Source of the DNA: Endomychus coccineus
Lineage: Eukaryota > Arthropoda > Insecta > Coleoptera > Endomychidae
Length of the DNA: 64,000 nt
Assembly (NCBI GenBank): GCA_958510875.1
Contig: OY294072.1
Coordinates: 1,116,001-1,180,000, forward strand
Direction: 5' to 3'
Shown one piece after another: positions 51,460 to 63,363 of this stretch. The translations under genes and the position numbers were made by a program. The notes under the pieces are model-generated. The model did no database searches and was not told the origin of the DNA. It worked only from the letters and a program-made list of their open reading frames with translations. The first letter of the stretch is position 1. Every line of letters starts with the position of its first letter.

Positions 51460-54209
51460 GCGGTAAATATTCTCTCTCTCTCTTATCTCGAGTGTTGAAG
51501 CCGATAAAGTTGTCACATTCAGAATAGCGAATATTCATTGATATCAATTCGTTGAAGCTTCTTTCTTCATGTGGGTTATCAATCTCAAACTCGAAGAATC
51601 TCAAATAAATCTACAGGTAATAATAGTCAAACATATTCATTTAGCCCCAGCCAAATTTCTCGTAGGCTCCCAAATGATAACAATGTTGCATACAAAATAG
51701 CTTTAGGCAATAATTCGTTACATGGGAAATATCGATATTGTCAAATAAAAGGTAATAAAGGTGGGGTAATTTCTACACCAGATATTTAACCTCAAAGATT
51801 CATCTGTTCAATGTTTGAGTCCTCATCGAACCATCATAGTTCGTGAACGATGATGTCAGCTTGTTGAATCACGTGCTAAACAAGTGTCTGAATGTTGATA
51901 ATGATCGCTTATGAAGAAGATACTATAGCTCTACTCAATGTTCAGACTTTTATGAAGCATGTGTTTGAATGTCGTATAGATCAGCGCTTATGAAGATATT
52001 CATATGATTATTATCCACATCTATTCCTCATCATAGTTCTACCTCTTGGGAGGTTGGGGAAATGAGTTCGATCTCTATAAAACTCCCTCGCATATATGTT
52101 TCCCATTGAAATTGATTGAATTTTATAAAAACTAACCATACTATGAAGAAATGTGTGTCGATGAAAAATGTTTTATTAGTATATTTTTGTATACTGAAAA
52201 AATTATATTAGCACATCTATATGTTTAAGATGATTAAAAATGTATTTTGTTATATAGCAATCGAGCTGTACAGACAGTTCGAATAATCATCGTGATGCGT
52301 AACACCGCTTCGTCTAGATTCTGTATAGGTATTGGGCTACACCCAGCAGCAGCTAGATTTCGGGTCATATTATGCGATTTACAATCAATATGATTCGAAT
52401 ATATACATACTACATGTGTGATTTAAAATAAAGTATTCTCATCGCGTTTGAAGGTGATCGGCGTATCTTTCTTATCTCTCTCGAACCAGCTGTAGCTCTA
52501 CCGCAAAATGTGATAGTGAATATTGTTCAACCTACGACATAAACTTATTTGATTCATATCGGATAATTTATGAAACATACATGAATGAATATTATAGCGA
52601 ATTATGTTTACTTCGGAACTAATTTTGGAAAAACATTTTATATATATTCATATTACTTTCGGATAACTTATAAAACTACTTTAACATTGAAGGATCGTGC
52701 GCATCATTACGATAATTCCAAGTTGAATACAATGCTGTTGGACATGATTTAGCACAACCTTATCGCACAAGTAAGCTAATGATGCATACTTATAATATTT
52801 TAACGAATTTTGTACTCGCTAGTACTAATCAAGCAAAAAGTCCTCAGATGATTCAATAGTTATTTCTGCAAACGCTTCATAATATCGCTATTATGAGAAG
52901 CAGCATTTTTTGTAAACTATCGCATGTTAGATGTTATGGCCCTTATTGAAGATTTGTGGAGCAGCCGATGCATCGCGACCGATATCATTATAACTCAGAC
53001 AAAACCCTGCGACTAACGGCCTGTACAAACAACCCCACATTTCATTGAAGGCTCCTGCAAGGTAGATACCTCGCTGAAGACCTGCGTGATAGACATCATT
53101 ATACCTGCACACTCTGTATAACCTCACATACACACCTGTCTCGTTGGAGATCACGTCAGCTTCATTCAAATTCACATGACTAATGTCATACATAAACAAC
53201 CCCACATTCCATACCCCATTGAAGTCTCCCAATTCCATTTTGTATACTAAAAATAATTTCCATATATGTTTAAGATGATTGAAATCGCCTTTTGTAATAT
53301 AGCAATCAAGTAAGGTATAGACGGCTTGAATAAACGTTTTTTTTTAAAGTAATTTCCTTATAAACATCGCGTTTGAGGAATGTAGAAGATATCATTTCTA
53401 TACTATATAACATTCCATCTATGCATTCAAGGAACAGCAGCCCTCCCATGATACCTCCGATGAATGCCCGGTCTCTTTCAAAAATCACGTGACTGACGAC
53501 ATGTACAAACAACACTATTTCAAAACCCTAGGACTATGAAGCCACGTGGAGAAACAAATGTCGGGGTCCGAGCCTGGTAAATGCCTTGGTCCGAGCCTGG
53601 TAAATATTAACATTATCATATAAATACTTCTAACGAACTGCCGTCTTGCGATATGTTTCATAAACAGATATGATTTATCCATTTAACCGCGATAGAACGA
53701 TAAATTGAATTATTTCATTTTAATAATAATTTAACGCGTTGGCTAGGTGTTCCAAACAGATATGATTTATTTAACCGCAATTGTTACTATAGAATGACGA
53801 GTTGAATTATTTTAAGAATATAGTTTATTTTCGTGAATATTCACAGACTCTCAACTGCCTCGTATCTTTTGTCAGAGAATATGTTTACAGCTGAAATTCT
53901 CCCTAACCTCACATTGTGTATGCCCCAGCCCTACAAGCTGATTCGTGAGACCTTGTATATGCCCCAACCCTACAGGCTGCTTGTATATACAAGCTGATTA
54001 CCACAAAACCCCAGCAGAAGGTCACCACACCCTAGAGGTCACACCCCCACAAATCCCTAGCAGAAGGTCACCTAGAGGTCACACTCTCTACCCGACCGAT
54101 AATACCAATACTCACCGATACCTGTCTGGGCATACCGCGCATGCGCTACAGGTTGCCTACATCTGATAAGGCTCTCTGTCGGGCGGGCCCAAGTGTCCCG
54201 ATCCCTACT
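51460..54209 (-). repeat. E3 right terminal inverted repeat
   Basis: 2,750 bp, inverse of 41585-44337. The 3-bp length difference is explained at least partly by a CT microsatellite at 51471-51482. Confidence 0.92.
52927..53238 (-). CDS. TIR ORF, 103 aa (E3 right)
   Basis: Identical translation to 42563-42874, as expected for near-identical TIRs. Confidence 0.25.
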   Translation of the reverse strand: MELGDFNGVWNVGLFMYDISHVNLNEADVISNETGVYVRLYRVCRYNDVYHAGLQRGIYLAGAFNEMWGCLYRPLVAGFCLSYNDIGRDASAAPQIFNKGHNI

Positions 54210-54215
54210 TCGGCT

Positions 54216-54248
54216 TCCACACTCGAGATAAGAGAGAATATTTACCGC
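54216..54248 (+). repeat. E4 left TIR, inner end after E3
   Basis: Continues TCCACACTCGAGATAAGAGAG from the E3 insertion point to TTTACCGC, where similarity with the right TIR stops. Confidence 0.85.
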
Positions 54249-54372
54249 TGATGTAGGGAAAATCAATATGATGCATACAATTCGGGGTGGGTGAGAACAT
54301 CAGAACTGTAGCTTTATGTTTATCGAAATACGTAAGGATTTTGACGAGTAAGTGATGTTTTATTGAATTGAA
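54249..54372. other. spacer between E4 left TIR and 68-bp repeats
   Basis: Inverted equivalent of 9669-9793. No gene. Confidence 0.6.
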
Positions 54373-54502
54373 GATCCGGCGACCATCGTTCACGAACGAT
54401 GATGACGTCACTGCTTCAAGCCAATGACAGTAACTGATTCAATCCGGCGACCATAGTTTACGAACGATGATGACGTCATCATCGTTCACGAACTATGATG
54501 GG
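54373..54502. repeat. 68-bp TGACGTCA repeats (E4)
   Basis: About two units; the inner one is the near-perfect palindrome. Confidence 0.85.
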
Positions 54503-54585
54503 CTAATGAGGAATAAAATGTGAATAATCATAATGTTTGTAATACATTCATGCACATGTTTTATCGCATGATTCAACACATGCTT

Positions 54586-55100
54586 TAACATTCAGACACG
54601 TGTTTCAGACATGTGTTTCAACATTCAGACATGTGTTTCAACATTCAGACACGTGTTTCAGCATTCAGACACGTGTTTCAGCATTCCGACACGTGTTTCA
54701 GACACGTGTTTCAGCATTCAGACACGTGTTTCAACATTCAGACACGTGTTTCAGACACGTGTTTCAACATTCAGACACGTGTTTCAACATTCAGACACGT
54801 GTTTCAGCATTCAGACACGTGTTTCAGACACGTGTTTCAACATTCAGACACGTGTTTCAGCATTCAGACACGTGTTTCAGACACGTGTTTCAACATTCAG
54901 ACACGTGTTTCAGCATTCAGACACGTGTTTCAGACACGTGTTTCAGCATTCAGACACGTGTTTCAGACACGTGTTTCAACATTCAGATACGTGTTTCAGC
55001 ATTCAGACACGTGTTTCAGACACGTGTTTCAGCATTCAGACACGTGTTTCAGACATTCAGACACGTGTTTCAGCATTCAGACACGTGTTCCAGCATTCAT
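54586..55100. repeat. CACGTG minisatellite array (E4)
   Basis: About 515 bp, oriented opposite to E1/E3. Includes a variant 14-bp join (CAGACATTCAGACACG) at 55047-55062 and a few ACATGTGT variants at the distal end. Confidence 0.9.
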
Positions 55101-55195
55101 ACCTATTTAACATGTATTTGATACCTGATTTTGACAGAAGCGTAGAAGCACCTAACCGCGTGATCCGACATACACAATATAACATCATCATCTAG

Positions 55196-55203
55196 TATAT
55201 AAA
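55196..55203 (+). promoter_or_regulatory. TATA box of ATPase gene (E4)
   Basis: TATATAAA, ending 17 nt before the ATG at 55221. Same place in E1 and E3; TAAATAAA in E2. Confidence 0.5.
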
Positions 55204-55220
55204 CAAATGCTTATTAACAT

Positions 55221-55940
55221 ATGTTCCAGTATGATTTCGATTCGCCTTCAGGCATGATGAAGATTGTTAAGCAAAAAGACTCGTTGAGTATTATGAACTT
55301 AGGGTCAAGCAATGAGAATGTTGAACAACCACAACGTCACAGCTCTTTGCTGCCTAATACTCTACGAACAATAATCTGTGGTCCAAGTAATTGTGGGAAA
55401 ACAAATGTGATGTTATCTCTATTGTTAGATGCAAACGGTCTGAAATTTGAAAACGTGTACATATATTCAAAGTCTTCACACCAGCCAAAATACCAGTTAC
55501 TAAAGGAGACATTGAAGAAAATTGAGGGGCTTGGATATTTTCCTTGTACCGAAAGTGATGAGGTCATAGACCCCACAGAAGCGAGACCTAATTCGATAAT
55601 AATATTCGATGACGTGATGTTTGAGAAACAGCAGAAAATTCGTGCTTATTTTTCAAGAGGGAGACACAACTCAATTGATAGTTTCTATCTTTGTCAGTCT
55701 TTTGCTAAATGTCCAAAACATGGGTTGCGCGACAATGCCAATTGCTTGATTATTTTCAAACAGGATGAGCTCAATTTGAAGCATATATTCACCGATCATG
55801 TAAGTACCAACATGTCACTCGAAAAATTCAAAGAGATATGTAGCGTATGTTGGAAAGATAAATATGGATTCCTTATGATAAACAAAGACTGTGATATGAA
55901 CAAAGGACGTTATCGCAAAGGTTTTGATAGTTATATCTAA
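55221..55940 (+). CDS. ATP: packaging ATPase (E4)
   Basis: 239 aa, two residues shorter than E2/E3 because the last codons changed to a stop (SYI end). Walker motifs intact; VSTNMSLEKF replaces VSTDMSLEKF. Confidence 0.9.
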   Translation: MFQYDFDSPSGMMKIVKQKDSLSIMNLGSSNENVEQPQRHSSLLPNTLRTIICGPSNCGKTNVMLSLLLDANGLKFENVYIYSKSSHQPKYQLLKETLKKIEGLGYFPCTESDEVIDPTEARPNSIIIFDDVMFEKQQKIRAYFSRGRHNSIDSFYLCQSFAKCPKHGLRDNANCLIIFKQDELNLKHIFTDHVSTNMSLEKFKEICSVCWKDKYGFLMINKDCDMNKGRYRKGFDSYI

Positions 55941-55951
55941 CATCTAACATG

Positions 55952-55960
55952 TATATATAC
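55952..55960 (+). promoter_or_regulatory. TATA box of DUF8207 gene (E4)
   Basis: TATATATAC, 29 nt before the ATG at 55990; conserved in all four elements (for example 16671-16679 in E2). Confidence 0.5.
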
Positions 55961-55989
55961 TTTCATTTGAAATAGACAACCCGCTCAGC

Positions 55990-57045
55990 ATGGACGTGGG
56001 TGTGAGTAACATGCTTAAAGAAAAACAACAATTGAAGAAAAAAATTTGGGAGTTAGCAAACGTTGTGAGGAAAAAATATATGGCTGTGAAATTGGGTAAA
56101 GCTGAAAATGATGAGATTCTAGATAATATGTTCAGGAATGTATCTAAACCTCTGGAGGAAATTGCGAGAAATGCTGAAATAATCAAACAAAATTCGTTGG
56201 TTAAACCTAAAAGTATTGTTTCTACAGCAACACAAATGGAGAACATACCAATCCCAAATATTGTAACTGAAGGTGAATAATTCGTATATAACCCCCAAGA
56301 TACTGAGGAGGATGTGTTTACACCCGAACCTACTATCGATCAGATTCGTGAAGAATTCAGAAAACATAAGAAAGATAATGCAGCGGCTACAGAGGAGTTT
56401 CTGCAACAATACCCCACATTAGCACGTTATTACTTGGAAGGATTCCTATTGGATGATGATGTTAAGAGATATGATGATAAAATGGGTTTGCAATATAATT
56501 CAACTTTAGACAAATGGTTCATGGGTAATCAACCTATAGAAATTGATAGTGAGAGTAATATAATTATCAAGGGTACTCCGTTCAAAGGTACCACAGGACT
56601 GTATAATTTGATATTTTACAAAGATGTTCTACCTGATACTTACACTGTGGAAGATGGGAAAAATTACAGTCAAATGATGGAAATGACTAGTGCCCATAGA
56701 CGTAATAACGATCCAGCTGATCGAATGAGATACACAGTGAAATACAAACATGTACTGAAACCTTTGATTAATTCCATGAAAAAACCCAGAGCCAAAACAT
56801 ACACTGGAAGTGCATATATCAAAAATGATATGCTTGAATATAACGAGAAGCCTATCGAATATATTTTTTGGGATGACGTTAACGAAATGGTGGATAGACT
56901 GAGACTTCTTGTTGCATCCTCGCATGCCGGTAACCATAATGAGATAATCTCTATAATAGAAGAATTGATAGAGGCAGGGGTAATTGAACAAAAACCTGGT
57001 GTAAGACAAATTCATCTCAGTTATAAAGATGGTTTCAATGGATAA
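55990..57045 (+). pseudogene. DUF8207-like gene with stop at codon 97 (E4)
   Basis: TAA after VTEGE exactly as in E3. The downstream part (56314-57045) is open and carries the DUF8207-like region. Independent substitutions elsewhere (KRYDDKMGLQ) show that time has passed since the shared change. Confidence 0.85.
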
Positions 57046-57682
57046 GTTTGGCAGAGCCTCCTCTTCCATGTGGATATATGATACAAATGTATTTAATAAT
57101 AATTTCAAACAAGTTCACGGACAAGGATTATCCCTAACGAGCGATGGAAGTTATGATATGGAAAATCGTAGATTGTGTAACGTAAAATCACCGAATGATG
57201 ATGGAGATGTTGCAAATAAAGTATATGTTGATAAATTAACACACAAACTGAATCTGAAAACGGAAACCAGTCTTAAAGATACCTTCAATGTTAGGGTTGA
57301 TAATTTGATCAAAGATATCAACAAGGATCTGGATGAACATAACTTAACGAATGATAAGGTTATTCTCAACATTGATAAACATCTGATGGACATTCAGAAT
57401 AAATATAATGAAATGGGAATCTATATAAAATCAGAGTATGAAACAATCAGTGATAGTGTGAGGGAGAACAGAAATGAATTGGAAGAGATCAATAACACAT
57501 TTAACAGTATGAACATGCGTCTAAATGACATTACTAGTAAAGTGGAGGCGTTAGAACGACGGATGACATCTGTGGAACCTTCTAAGAAGAGACCTTCATC
57601 ATCCACAACATCAAAGCAGGCCTCTGTGAAACGTATATCTCCAAATCCTGTGAATATACCCAAAAAATTAATTCTACACTAG
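57029..57682 (+). CDS. coiled-coil fibre-like protein (E4)
   Basis: 217 aa, intact, almost identical to E1 (GLSLTSDGSY for GLFLTSDGSY; SEYETISD for SEYKTISD). Confidence 0.55.
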   Translation: MVSMDKFGRASSSMWIYDTNVFNNNFKQVHGQGLSLTSDGSYDMENRRLCNVKSPNDDGDVANKVYVDKLTHKLNLKTETSLKDTFNVRVDNLIKDINKDLDEHNLTNDKVILNIDKHLMDIQNKYNEMGIYIKSEYETISDSVRENRNELEEINNTFNSMNMRLNDITSKVEALERRMTSVEPSKKRPSSSTTSKQASVKRISPNPVNIPKKLILH

Positions 57683-57699
57683 ATTTCCACATTGATAAG

Positions 57700-57774
57700 A
57701 TGAGTGAAAACAAGTTGTTCATGAGCTTCATGAGCACAGAAGAAAGAACTTTCACCAGCGTCGAACATACATAA
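57700..57774 (+). pseudogene. integrase N-terminal remnant, frameshifted (E4)
   Basis: 24 codons, same frameshift as E3; catalytic core absent. Confidence 0.75.
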
Positions 57775-57987
57775 AAGGACTTCAATATAGGTGGAAGGGG
57801 TAGGAATATACAATACGACTAGAACGATGAATCAAGAGTCAAGATTGAGATATTTGAAACATATATTGTTAAGATTATACATAAGTCTTTTGTATTGAGA
57901 AAATTAATAAAAAATTATTTTGAGATCTTTGGTCTTCCTCCCACCCTCGTTAAATAACGGTGCAATCTTGAATTCTCACCAGTCTGT

Positions 57988-58227
57988 ATGGAAGCGTGCG
58001 TGGAAGAAGTTGTTCTCAATACGCTTATAAACAAGCTCCCGATTGAACTTCAAATCAATACCAGGGGCAAAATTAGAAGAACGGTTGAGGAGATTCAGGG
58101 TATCAATTCATTCGATAAAGCTTGCCGTCTACACGATATTTCATGCAATATAACACTTATAATTGTAGCCAGTTATATTTGGAATTCCTCTCTAACTCTT
58201 CAGTTGTGCTCGACTAACATTTATTAG
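57988..58227 (+). pseudogene. PLA2-like gene remnant (E4)
   Basis: 79 codons with the same junction after HDIS as E1, and a slightly longer tail because 21 bp more of the protease end remain. Confidence 0.8.
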
Positions 58228-58263
58228 TATATAGATAGATTGTTGGTAATGTTTTCATCAATC

Positions 58264-59007
58264 ATGTCTCAGACGTTCACTATCACGGGTAAGAGCTCCC
58301 GCTTATCTGTAGATTTTCACCCACCTATAGAACTAGATCCTCATTCGTATTATTCTATAGCACTTGTTGGTTTGCATACGTACAATAGCATCCCGAACAT
58401 TGAAGAAGGTTTTAATAAATTTTATTATGAAGATGTGAAGGGTGAGGAAAAAGTAGTCACTATACCCACGGGGTCCTACGAGTTGACAGACATCGAAGAT
58501 TTCATACAAAGTACAGTTTGTGGGATAGGAGTGAAGCAAGAAGAGCGTGACCGGAAATTATCAATAAAATCTAACAACAACACTCTACACACAGAGCTGA
58601 AGAGTGATTTTAAAGTGAATTTTATTCCTAAAGATAGTATAAGCGAACTGTTGGGATTCAGCAAAAAGAAATTGACATCTCGTGAAATACACGTATCTGA
58701 TCGACCTATAAACATAATCAAAGTTCAAACTATACGCGTAGAGTGTAACTTAACCGCGGGAGCATATTATAACAATAAGATAGCTCATACGATATATGAG
58801 TTCTCACCTCTTGTACCACCTGGGTTTTAAATTGATATAGAGCCGAAGAATCTTATTTATCTACCGGTCATCAGCAAGACGTCCTTCGATAACATCACAC
58901 TGAATATTCTAGATCAGAATTGGAAACCGGTAAATTTTCGTGGAGAAGAAATTATTATACGATTGGAATTGAAAAAGATCGTTAGGGATTATACCTCACA
59001 ACAATAA
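58264..59007 (+). pseudogene. penton-like gene with internal stop (E4)
   Basis: Open for 188 codons, then TAA at 58828-58830 in place of a Ser codon after PPGF; the remaining 59 codons stay in frame. Confidence 0.85.
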
Positions 59008-59087
59008 ATAATAATCCAATACTCACCACCACTCATTATATGAAAGAAATTCAACTGAGAAGGTTGCAGTAGCCATCGCTTGAGAAC

Positions 59088-59303
59088 ATGGGTTTGGATT
59101 TTAGCAATAAAAGACATCTCCATAGTGGTCATCAGTCATTATCTACAACGAGCTCGAGGGAGAAGGTTGCTTCTGCATCACTGTCATTGAAGAAGGAGAA
59201 GGTTGCTTCTGCATCACTATCATTGGAAAATATAAATTTTTTGAAGTCCCTTGGTTACAATGTCGGAAAAACTTCAAATATTCAACGAGCCAAACTTCAT
59301 TGA
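59088..59303 (+). CDS. uORF overlapping capsid start, 71 aa (E4)
   Basis: Same peptide as E1 and E3, two repeat units, strong start context. Confidence 0.4.
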   Translation: MGLDFSNKRHLHSGHQSLSTTSSREKVASASLSLKKEKVASASLSLENINFLKSLGYNVGKTSNIQRAKLH

Positions 59304-60441
59304 AGACATCATCCGGGAAGAAACTCATACCTACTATCCACACACAACATCTTTTGGCAACAGCGAAGAAATTGAGATATTAATCAATCAACAAGATGTG
59401 TTGGTAGATTTGGCATCGTCTGCTTTATTCATCGAGGCAGAATTCCAGCCAGAAGCAAGTGGTGATGGTGAATGTAAACTAACGAATAATTTCGGAGCGT
59501 TTCTCTTCGAATATATTAGTTATGAATTGAATGGAAAAGAGATAGACATAGTACGTGATCCTGGTATTGTCAGCACCATCAGAGCTTATCTAACATATGC
59601 CAAACATGAATCTATACCTCTAGCTATTTCTGGATGGTCATTTAAGGATGCATTGAGTTCAGTCTACAATAATAAAATCAATTTATGGATACCGTTGAAT
59701 TTTCTACTAGGCCTATTCATTGACTATAACAAAGTCTTGAGTGGAAAACATAAGCAGCGCTTGATAAGGTCTCGAACCGATAACGATTGCTATACCAATA
59801 GCACAGGTACGAAGAGGGCTAAAATAAATGTGAAGACGATAGCATTAGAAGTGCGACATGTGTTTCCAAGTGATCAGGTTAAATTTCAAATGTTGGAGAA
59901 TTTGAGTGCTGAGAAGCCTATTTTGATTCCATTTCGCAGCTGGGATCTGCATGAAAATCCGTTGATGAAGGAGAGCACTCGTGACATTTGGGCTGTTAAA
60001 ACTTCAATGAATTTGGAACGTCCCAGATATGTGATTTTAGCTTTCCAAACTGATCGAAAAAATAATCCTGTTAAGCACAGTGCATATTTCGATAATATAA
60101 ACTTGCTAAATGTAAAATTATACTTGAATTCAGAGTGTTATCCATATGAAGCAATGAAATTGAATTTCACCGACCAGCAATACGTGGAAGCATACCAGAT
60201 GTACTATGATTTCCAGAAATCATTTTCAAATAAAATAATAAGCGAACCCATGTTGGATTATATAGCATTCAAGAATAGAGCAATTTTTGTGATTGACTGT
60301 TCAAAACAAAACGATGCTATAAAGTCATCAACAGTTGACGTCAAACTAGAGATGGAAAGTTTCCTGAATTTCCCCAAAAACACCAGGGCTTATTGCATCA
60401 TCATTAACGATCGTATAATGGAGTATTCTCCAATTACATGA
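59260..60441 (+). CDS. MCP: double-jelly-roll capsid-like protein, 7 residues short (E4)
   Basis: 393 aa from MSEKLQIF; TGA replaces the Gly codon after YSPIT, removing the last seven residues. Otherwise as E3 (NSEEIEILINQ for NSDEIEILINQ; HKQRLIRS for HKLRLIRS). Function may be kept. Confidence 0.72.
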   Translation: MSEKLQIFNEPNFIEDIIREETHTYYPHTTSFGNSEEIEILINQQDVLVDLASSALFIEAEFQPEASGDGECKLTNNFGAFLFEYISYELNGKEIDIVRDPGIVSTIRAYLTYAKHESIPLAISGWSFKDALSSVYNNKINLWIPLNFLLGLFIDYNKVLSGKHKQRLIRSRTDNDCYTNSTGTKRAKINVKTIALEVRHVFPSDQVKFQMLENLSAEKPILIPFRSWDLHENPLMKESTRDIWAVKTSMNLERPRYVILAFQTDRKNNPVKHSAYFDNINLLNVKLYLNSECYPYEAMKLNFTDQQYVEAYQMYYDFQKSFSNKIISEPMLDYIAFKNRAIFVIDCSKQNDAIKSSTVDVKLEMESFLNFPKNTRAYCIIINDRIMEYSPIT

Positions 60442-60817
60442 TCAGTTCGGAGTTTAGTGTGAAGAACCATGAATCATAATGTTATTATTTTAATTCTAAA
60501 TGTATTTTTCTAAATAAACGTTATTATTATTATTTTTGGTATTTTATTTATCTCACTTTCCCGCAAGACATCACAATAATGAACGAGCCGTTGGTAAAGT
60601 ACAGTCCCTTGGATCAACCCATCAGGAATGTAATCTAAATTATAAATATCGCTTCAGAGTTAGAAACAAAAAATTTATGTTACTATCTAATTAATAAATA
60701 TAAATATACTTTTGTTTTATTACCTGTTTGCATATAATGTTCCTCAAAAGTGATTCAGATTATTATGTTATCTTTTCAATTATTATAATATGTAGTAGTA
60801 GTGGTTATAAGACAGTT
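60442..60817. other. 3' flank of capsid gene (E4)
   Basis: AATAAACGTTATTATTATT at about 60512 is a probable polyadenylation region. No gene. Confidence 0.6.
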
Positions 60818-62612
60818 TGCGGTAAATATTCTCTCTTATCTCGAGTGTTGAAGCCGATAAAGTTGTCACATTCAGAATAGCGAATATGAAAATAATAAAT
60901 AACCTATCAATTCGTTGAAGCTTCTTTCTTCAATCTCAAACTTGAAGAATCTCAAATAAATCTAGAGGTAATAATAGTCAAACATATTCATTTAGCACCG
61001 ACCAACACACAGGCCCTCGTAGGCTCGCAAATGATAACAATGTTGCATACAAAATAGCTTTAGGCAATAAGCCGTTACATGGGAGATATCGATATTCTCA
61101 AATAAAAGGTAATAAAAGTGGGGTACTTTCTACAGCAGATATTTAACCTCAAAGATTCATCTGTTCAATGTTTGAGTCCTCATCGAACCATCATAGTTCG
61201 TGAACGATGATGCCAGGCTGTTGAATCACGTGCTTGAATGTCATATAGATTAGCGTTTATGAAGATATTCATATGATTATGTAAACCCGTGAACAAAAAT
61301 GTGTTTATCATTATAATCTTTTACGCGAACGTATGGAGTTTGTAAAAGTCGTGCTCGTGAAGGAAAATAGTACAGCTTGCTAATGGAGATATTGATATAA
61401 TTATTATTGGTATTTTATTCCTCATCAGCCCATCATAGTTCGTGAACGATGATGCCAGGCGGTTGAATCACGTGCTAAACAAGTGTCTGAATGATGATAA
61501 TGATCGCTTATGAAGAAGATACTATAGCTCTACATAATATTCAGACTTTTATGAAGCACGTGTTTGAATGTCGTATAGATTAGCGCTTATGAAGATATTC
61601 ATATGGTTATTATCCACATCTATTCCTCATCATAGTTCTACCTCTTGGGAGGTTGGGGAAATGAGTTCGATCTCTATAAAACTCCCTCGCATATATGTTT
61701 CCCATTGAAATTGATTGAATTTTATAAAAAGCCAACTATCCTATGAAGAAATGTGTGTCGATGAAAAATGTTTTATTAGTATATTTTTGTATACTGAAAA
61801 AATTATATTAGCACATCTATATGTTTAAGATGATTAGAAAAATGTATTTTGTTATATAGCAATCGAGCTGTACAGACAGTTCGAATAATCATCGTGATGC
61901 GTAACACCGCTTCGTCTAGATTCTGTATAGGGCTACACCCCAGCAGCAGCTAGATTTCGGATCATATTATGCGATTTACAATCAATATGATTCGAATATA
62001 TACATACTATATGTGTGATTTAAAATAAAGTATTCTCATCGCGTTTGAAGGTGATCGGCGTATCTTTCTTATCTCTCTCGAGCGAGCTGTAGCTCTACCG
62101 CAAAATATGTTAGTGAATATTGTTCAACCTTATTTGAATTATATAGGCTAATTTATGTAACATACATGAATGAATATTATAGCGAATTATGTTTACTTCG
62201 GAACTAATTTTGGAAAAACATTTAATATATTCATATTACTTTCGGATAACTTATGAAACTACTTTAACATTGAAGGATCGCGCATCATTACGATAATTCC
62301 AAGTTGAATACATTGCTGTTGGACATGATTTAACACAACCTTATCGCACAAGTAAGCTAATGATACATACTTATAATATTATAACGAATATTGTACTCGC
62401 TAGTACTAATCAAGCAAAAAGTCCTTAGATGATTTAATAGTTATTTCTGCAAACGCTTCATAATATCGCTATTATAAGAAGCAGCATTTTTGTAAACTAT
62501 CACATGTTAGATGTTATTGTTATTGAAGACTTGTGGGGGCAGACAATGCGCCGCGTACGATATCATTATAACTCAGACAAAACCCTGCGACTAACGGCAT
62601 GTACAAACAACC

Positions 62613-62981
62613 TCACATTTCATTGAAGGCTCCTGCAAGGTAGATACCTCGCTGAAGACCTGCGTGATAGACATCATTATACCTGCACACTCTGTATAAC
62701 CTCACATACACACCTGTCTCGTTGGAGATCGCGCCAGCTTCATTCAAATTCACATGAATAACGTCATACATAAACAATCTGTATAACCTCACATTCCATA
62801 CCCCATTGAAGTCTCCCAACTCCATTTTGTATAATAAAAATAATTTCCATATATGTTTAAGATGATTGAAATTGCATTTTGTAATATAGCAATCAAGTAA
62901 GGTACAGACAGCTTGAATAAACGTTTTTGAAAGTAATTTCCTTATAAACATCGCGTTTGAGAGAGATGCAGAAGATATCAT
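62613..62981 (-). CDS. TIR ORF, 122 aa (E4 right)
   Basis: As 39440-39808 with two replacements (LLYKMELGD for LVYKMELGN). Confidence 0.3.
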   Translation of the reverse strand: MISSASLSNAMFIRKLLSKTFIQAVCTLLDCYITKCNFNHLKHIWKLFLLYKMELGDFNGVWNVRLYRLFMYDVIHVNLNEAGAISNETGVYVRLYRVCRYNDVYHAGLQRGIYLAGAFNEM

Positions 62982-63293
62982 TTCTATACTATATATAACA
63001 TTCCATCTATGTATTCAAGGAACAGCAGCCCTCCCATGATACCTCCGATGAATGCCCGGTCTCTTTCAAAAATCACGTGACTGACGACATGTACAAATAA
63101 CACTATTTCAAAACCCCTATGGGCTAGCGCTATGAAGTCTCACATTCCATACCTCGCTTCGTGACATACCTGCATGACTAACGTCATGTAAAACAATTAC
63201 CTGCATCATATAGACTGCAATATACTCGCACTTATCACTCAGACCGGGTACCCTGCGGTTATATCTACAACATTAAAATCGCTTGTTCTCAAT

Positions 63294-63363
63294 TCCTCCA
63301 TAGCTGAGCGGTTGAGGAATTGGCTTTGGATTTCATTTCTCGGGTTCGATTCCCGTGTGTAGA
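63294..63363 (+). ncRNA. tRNA-like Pol III module (E4 right)
   Basis: Same boxes as the other copies, GGTTGAGG instead of GGTTAAGG after the A-box. Confidence 0.5.

Larger units (their letters stand above)
41585..54209 (-). mobile_element. E3: type A element nested in E4 TIR, 12.6 kb
   Basis: Ends AGTAGGGATCGGGACACTTG inverted at both sides. Core genes on minus. The TIRs encode identical small ORFs on both sides and look nearly identical over 2.75 kb, consistent with the youngest insertion. Capsid-like, penton-like, fibre and ATPase genes are intact; DUF8207 has one stop. Confidence 0.95.
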
